DNA of 64,000 nucleotides, taken from positions 57,430 to 121,429 of the forward strand of contig JAUIBT010000009.1 in NCBI GenBank assembly GCA_030428255.1, written 5' to 3'. The translations under genes and the position numbers were made by a program. This document shows positions 61,509-64,000 of the stretch, piece after piece. How positions within the stretch are numbered: position 1 is the stretch's first letter; every line of letters begins with the position of its first letter. A model generated the notes under the pieces. The model was not told the origin of the DNA. It was given only the letters and a program-made list of their open reading frames with translations, and did not search any database. The DNA is from Alphaproteobacteria bacterium. Its GTDB lineage: Bacteria > Pseudomonadota > Alphaproteobacteria > UBA7985 > JAUIBT01.

Positions 61509-62597
61509 GTGAGCGACCTCAGCCCCCATCACAAGGCCCTGTTGGACTGGTACGACGCGCATCGCCGCAGCCTGCCGTGGCGCTATGCGCCGGGTCGGCC
61601 CGCCGATCCCTACCGCGTGTGGCTGTCTGAGATCATGCTGCAACAGACCACGGTTGCCGCGGTCGTCCCCTACTTTTTGGGCTTTGTGCAGCGCTGGCCG
61701 ACGGTCGAGGCGCTGGCTGCCGCGCCGCTGGAGGCGGTTCTGGAAGCCTGGGCGGGGCTGGGCTACTACGCCCGCGCGCGCAATCTGCACGCCTGCGCCC
61801 GGGCGATCAACTTGGACCATGGTGGGCGCTTCCCCTCAGACCTGGCGGCACTTCGGGCTCTGCCGGGCATAGGTGACTACACGGCGGCGGCCATCCGGGC
61901 CATTGCCTTCGACCAGCCCGCGGTGGTGGTGGACGGCAATATCGAGCGCATTATGAGCCGCTTGGCGCGCATCGAGGCACCTCTGCCCAAAGCCAAGCCC
62001 GCGATCAAGGCCGAAGCTGCGCAGCGTGCGCCAGCATCGCGCTGTGGCGACTATGCGCAGGCGCTGATGGACCTGGGCGCGACGGTCTGCCTGCCCAAGT
62101 CGCCACGTTGTGCCGCCTGTCCATTGGCTTTCGAGTGTCTAGCACTGCGCGATGGCGGTCCTGAGCTGGCTGGCAGCTATCCGCGCAAACAGGCCAAAGC
62201 CGCCAAACCGACGCGTCAGGGCGCGGCGCTGTGGTTGCTGGATCACCAGGGCCGGGTTTTTGTGCGCCGACGGCCTGAGACCGGGCTGTTGGCCAGTATG
62301 CTTGAGATCCCTTCGACCGAATGGAGCAGTCAGGCTATCTCGGCCCCAGACTGGCTCGGCCTGAACTGGCAGCGTTGGCCGGGCGAGGTGCGCCACACCT
62401 TTACCCACTTCCATTTGACGCTAACGCTCTTTTCAGCGCGGCTGCCTCGACGCGGCGGCGATACTTTGCAGACCCGGCTCAGCGGCGAGCTGGACGCGCG
62501 TTGGGTCAGACCGGACCTGTTGGCCGAGCTGGGCCTGCCGACCTTGATGCGCAAGATCGCCATCGCTGCCGAGTTGGCGCGAAAGGACGAGCGCTAG
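61509..62597 (+). CDS. mutY: Adenine DNA glycosylase
   Basis: 362 residues. The helix-hairpin-helix region GIGDYTAAAIRAIAF is followed by VVVDGNIERI with the catalytic Asp142; Glu41 sits in LSEIMLQQTT, matching E. coli Glu37. The iron-sulfur cluster cysteines are in CLPKSPRCAACPLAFEC. The C-terminal Nudix-like domain recognises 8-oxoguanine. It removes adenine opposite 8-oxoguanine. The 3' end, from 62217, is partly duplicated 1.5 kb downstream at 63731-63883. Confidence 0.96.
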   Translation: MSDLSPHHKALLDWYDAHRRSLPWRYAPGRPADPYRVWLSEIMLQQTTVAAVVPYFLGFVQRWPTVEALAAAPLEAVLEAWAGLGYYARARNLHACARAINLDHGGRFPSDLAALRALPGIGDYTAAAIRAIAFDQPAVVVDGNIERIMSRLARIEAPLPKAKPAIKAEAAQRAPASRCGDYAQALMDLGATVCLPKSPRCAACPLAFECLALRDGGPELAGSYPRKQAKAAKPTRQGAALWLLDHQGRVFVRRRPETGLLASMLEIPSTEWSSQAISAPDWLGLNWQRWPGEVRHTFTHFHLTLTLFSARLPRRGGDTLQTRLSGELDARWVRPDLLAELGLPTLMRKIAIAAELARKDER

Positions 62598-62616
62598 GCC
62601 CTGATCTAGCTGGGCG

Positions 62617-62656
62617 CCTTCACCTGCCTGGTTTTGATTTGAGTGGCCGGTGAAGG
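62617..62656 (+). repeat. Hairpin downstream of mutY
   Basis: CCTTCACC (62617-62624) and GGTGAAGG (62649-62656) are a perfect eight-base inverted repeat 20 bases after the mutY stop, without a T tract. It marks the left border region of the accessory insertion. Confidence 0.55.
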
Positions 62657-62708
62657 GCCTGGCCTGGTCGAATTTAGATGGTGCGAAGTTGGGTGGGGCG
62701 AACGAAGG

Positions 62709-62747
62709 CCTGAGACCTACTCCTGAGACTCACACCTGAGACGCGCT
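62709..62747. repeat. Three-copy 13-bp tandem repeat at the end of the small membrane gene
   Basis: CCTGAGACCTACT, CCTGAGACTCACA and CCTGAGACGCGCT run from 62709 to 62747 and touch the stop codon of the minus-strand small gene (62746-62748). The core CCTGAGA also occurs in the array at 17263-17292. Confidence 0.85.
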
Positions 62748-62913
62748 ACTTTGGTTTGTTTCGAAAGTCTTGAATTACGAAAATGACTGAAATTGTGGTT
62801 AACATAATAATTAAGAGTCGATGCAGCTCGTCCAGCTCGTAGAAATGAGACAAGATCTCAAGAATAAGCAGCGTGATGGCCACCGACACTGCAATTTGTT
62901 TCCAAGTCGACAT
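62746..62913 (-). CDS. Small two-span membrane protein, candidate immunity or antitoxin
   Basis: 55 residues, too short for common ORF thresholds. The start is an ATG at 62913 with AGGA about 16 bases upstream and GAGATAGA close by. Residues 6-25 (QIAVSVAITLLILEILSHF) and 31-49 (RLLIIMLTTISVIFVIQDF) are hydrophobic and probably span the membrane, separated by the acidic loop YELDELH. It ends NKPK. Base composition is AT-rich, unlike the mutY side. It lies 64 bases downstream of the glycine-zipper gene on the same strand. I know no family for it; the immunity/antitoxin idea rests on size, topology and position. Confidence 0.6.
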   Translation of the reverse strand: MSTWKQIAVSVAITLLILEILSHFYELDELHRLLIIMLTTISVIFVIQDFRNKPK

Positions 62914-62977
62914 TCTATCTCGTTTTTCCTAAGGCTCGAAGCAGAAGCGCCGCTGCGCTTCTGCGATATATGTAGGA

Positions 62978-63526
62978 TCATTGATGTGGATTAATTGTGT
63001 TCCCCATGTAGTCAACCCTGGGGGAAATATTGGGGAGGCCGGGATCAATGTAGGGAACCATAAGATCGCCTGCTGCATTGCACCCCAAACTGCCAATGAA
63101 AGCTCCCAGCGCGCCGCCGGCAATTCCACCAGCACCACCATAACGTAAGCCACGCGCCGTACCCAAGTCGGTTGCAGCACCTATACAAGCTGCGCGAGAG
63201 GCTATTCCAAGTTGGGATTCGGCACTGAGCGCCTTCCTATAGCTGCGATACCCCCGACTCGTTCTATGCCAAGCTTTGTCTGGGTCCACAAACCTGGGAG
63301 GGGCTGGTGTATATGCAGGCTTGGGACTTGCGACCTGCTGCTCATATGCAGAAGCTCGCCAAGAATGGGGCTTAATTTTTGGTGTCCCGTCGCCAAAAAG
63401 GAAATTCGAAACTGCCCCACCCCTGGGGCTTCGAGGTTGAAACGGTCTGTGCCGGTTCTGTCTTGTGCTAGCAAATGGCAGGCCATCGGCTATTCTTTGC
63501 GGTGTTCTGATGGGATGGATCATCAT
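62978..63526 (-). CDS. Glycine-zipper protein of unknown function, candidate pore-forming toxin or bacteriocin
   Basis: 182 residues from the ATG at 63526, which has GGAG ten bases upstream (GAAGGAGATT); a TTG at 63610 would add 28 residues. The N-terminal half is basic, proline- and serine-rich without a signal peptide. The C-terminal half holds a hydrophobic Gly-rich helix, GGAGGIAGGALGAFIGSLG, flanked by two cysteines (RAACIGA and SLGCNAAG), then a polar end GNTINPHQ. This resembles glycine-zipper membrane-active peptides such as class II bacteriocins, microcin V or polymorphic toxin ends. I find no family match. The mutY-side neighbours and codon use differ from it. Confidence 0.55.
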   Translation of the reverse strand: MMIHPIRTPQRIADGLPFASTRQNRHRPFQPRSPRGGAVSNFLFGDGTPKIKPHSWRASAYEQQVASPKPAYTPAPPRFVDPDKAWHRTSRGYRSYRKALSAESQLGIASRAACIGAATDLGTARGLRYGGAGGIAGGALGAFIGSLGCNAAGDLMVPYIDPGLPNISPRVDYMGNTINPHQ

Positions 63527-63670
63527 ACAAAATAATCTCCTTCGAATAGCTTGGGAAAGCCCAAGCAAGTGTTCTGTATATGTTCTATTCACTACAATCA
63601 AAAAGACCAAGCAAAATTTTTATCAAATTATGAGGTTTGAAAATCAATCTCATTGCCGGTTGATCCGACG

Positions 63671-63693
63671 TTTGGTGCATGGGCCATGCCAAA
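63671..63693. promoter_or_regulatory. Imperfect palindrome upstream of the glycine-zipper gene
   Basis: TTTGG-x-GCATGG-G-CCATGC-CAAA forms a near-palindrome about 145 bases before the minus-strand start, in an AT-rich promoter-like stretch. It could be an operator or part of an element end. Confidence 0.4.
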
Positions 63694-63730
63694 CATCAAA
63701 ATGCAACGAACCTCAATCAATCCCAAACGG

Positions 63731-63883
63731 CAGGGCATAGCGCTGTGGCTGTTGGATCACCAGGGCCAGGTTTTTGTGCACCACACCTTTACCCACTTCC
63801 ATTTGACGTTGGCGCTCTTTTCAGCGCGGATGCCTCGACGCGGCGGCGATGCTTTGCAGACCCAGCTTAGCGACGAGCTAGAC
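63731..63883 (+). pseudogene. Truncated second copy of the mutY 3' end
   Basis: 63731-63775 matches mutY 62217-62261 and 63776-63883 matches 62388-62495, with about ten mismatches in the second block of 108 bases. The intervening 126 bases of mutY (62262-62387) are missing; both edges in mutY carry GTGCGCC, so the deletion probably arose between short direct repeats. It is in frame, so a fragment stays open to the stop. It has no mutY start or catalytic part. Homology stops abruptly at 63883. Confidence 0.9.
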
Positions 63884-63943
63884 ACCCGCATTAACCTTGC
63901 GGGTTTGAGGTTATGATGATTCACTTGGGTAAAGGAGAAACCT

Positions 63944-64000
63944 ATGCCCGTGATCAAGCAAGAGCCATCGCTATTCGGTATGTCCGATCATTTGAAAAGC
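63944..64000 (+). CDS. N-terminus of a possible IS5-type transposase, cut by the window end
   Basis: Only 19 codons are visible, after AAAGGAG, seven bases before the ATG at 63944. The peptide MPVIKQEPSLFGMSDHLKS resembles the beginning of IS5-group transposases, which start with a short polar lead and a LFGMSDHLK-like segment; this is from memory of the family. The start is 60 bases after the mutY homology ends, as expected for the left end of an insertion sequence. Not certain until the sequence to the right is seen. Confidence 0.4.
   Translation, partial: MPVIKQEPSLFGMSDHLKS

Noticed and set aside
1..64000. tRNA genes, rRNA genes and CRISPR arrays
   Set aside because: No T-loop/anticodon patterns, rRNA stretches or regularly spaced direct repeats with unique spacers were found. 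The rsmB array has no spacers and codes for protein.

Overview
The window looks like a chromosomal segment of a free-living, GC-rich alphaproteobacterium. The evidence is gene order and family type: SRP RNA in front of dnaX-ybaB-recR; lptF-lptG-lptD-surA-pdxA-rsmA; htpX-rsmB-heparinase with a divergent SDHAF4 (DUF1674) gene; mutY/dciA/dsbA/smc; a CycM-type membrane cytochrome c beside prephenate dehydratase; and TakP-like TRAP transporters. A Rhodospirillales-like lineage would fit, but I cannot place it more finely by reading alone. Almost all of the window is ordinary, dense, GC-rich core genome. The clear exception is the last 1.4 kb.

Layout. 1-2.5 kb: start of a family 5 solute-binding protein, a membrane cytochrome c, pheA and the SRP RNA. 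2.7-5.8 kb: dnaX-ybaB-recR. 6.1-15.7 kb: a surface-polysaccharide and secretion block with three GT-B glycosyltransferases (two are tandem paralogues), a nucleotide-sugar epimerase-like protein, a type I secretion ABC protein with its HlyD partner but no visible substrate, and an ATP-grasp enzyme. 15.9-17.2 kb: rpe-gph. 17.3-21.8 kb (minus strand): a MacB-like tripartite ABC exporter. 22-30 kb (minus): the outer-membrane biogenesis operon with rsmA and pdxA. 30.2-35.3 kb: a phosphatase-domain/sulfide:quinone oxidoreductase fusion with a palindromic operator candidate and a structured 3' UTR that may be an sRNA, then pdxJ, aroC and fabI. 35.7-44.2 kb: an unrecognised multi-span membrane protein with a winged-helix-like segment, pdxH, a heparinase II/III protein, an rsmB whose N-terminus is a long 84-bp tandem-repeat RGD/P-rich extension, htpX and SDHAF4. 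44.3-46.8 kb: a beta-barrel protein, a secreted SH3 protein and a LuxR-type regulator with a degenerate receiver. 47.5-54 kb: a TakP/FcbT-type TRAP operon followed by a second QM permease pair without its own binding protein. 54-62.6 kb: LysR and an FMN reductase, then smc, dsbA, dciA, a degenerate Nudix protein and mutY.

The end of the window (62.6-64 kb) is an accessory insertion. It lies between intact mutY and a truncated second copy of the mutY 3' end carrying a 126-bp in-frame deletion. Between the two mutY copies are two minus-strand genes: a 182-residue protein with a glycine-zipper segment, and, 64 bp downstream, a 55-residue protein with two predicted membrane spans that is too short for usual ORF cut-offs. 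This is the arrangement of a pore-forming peptide/immunity or small toxin/antitoxin pair, though no function can be assigned from sequence alone. The mutY remnant ends abruptly where what looks like an insertion sequence begins.

Other recurring features: 13-16-bp tandem repeats sit on or beside stop codons at several gene ends, and three genes of the DXP-dependent pyridoxal phosphate pathway (pdxA, pdxJ, pdxH) fall within 16 kb but in separate transcription units.
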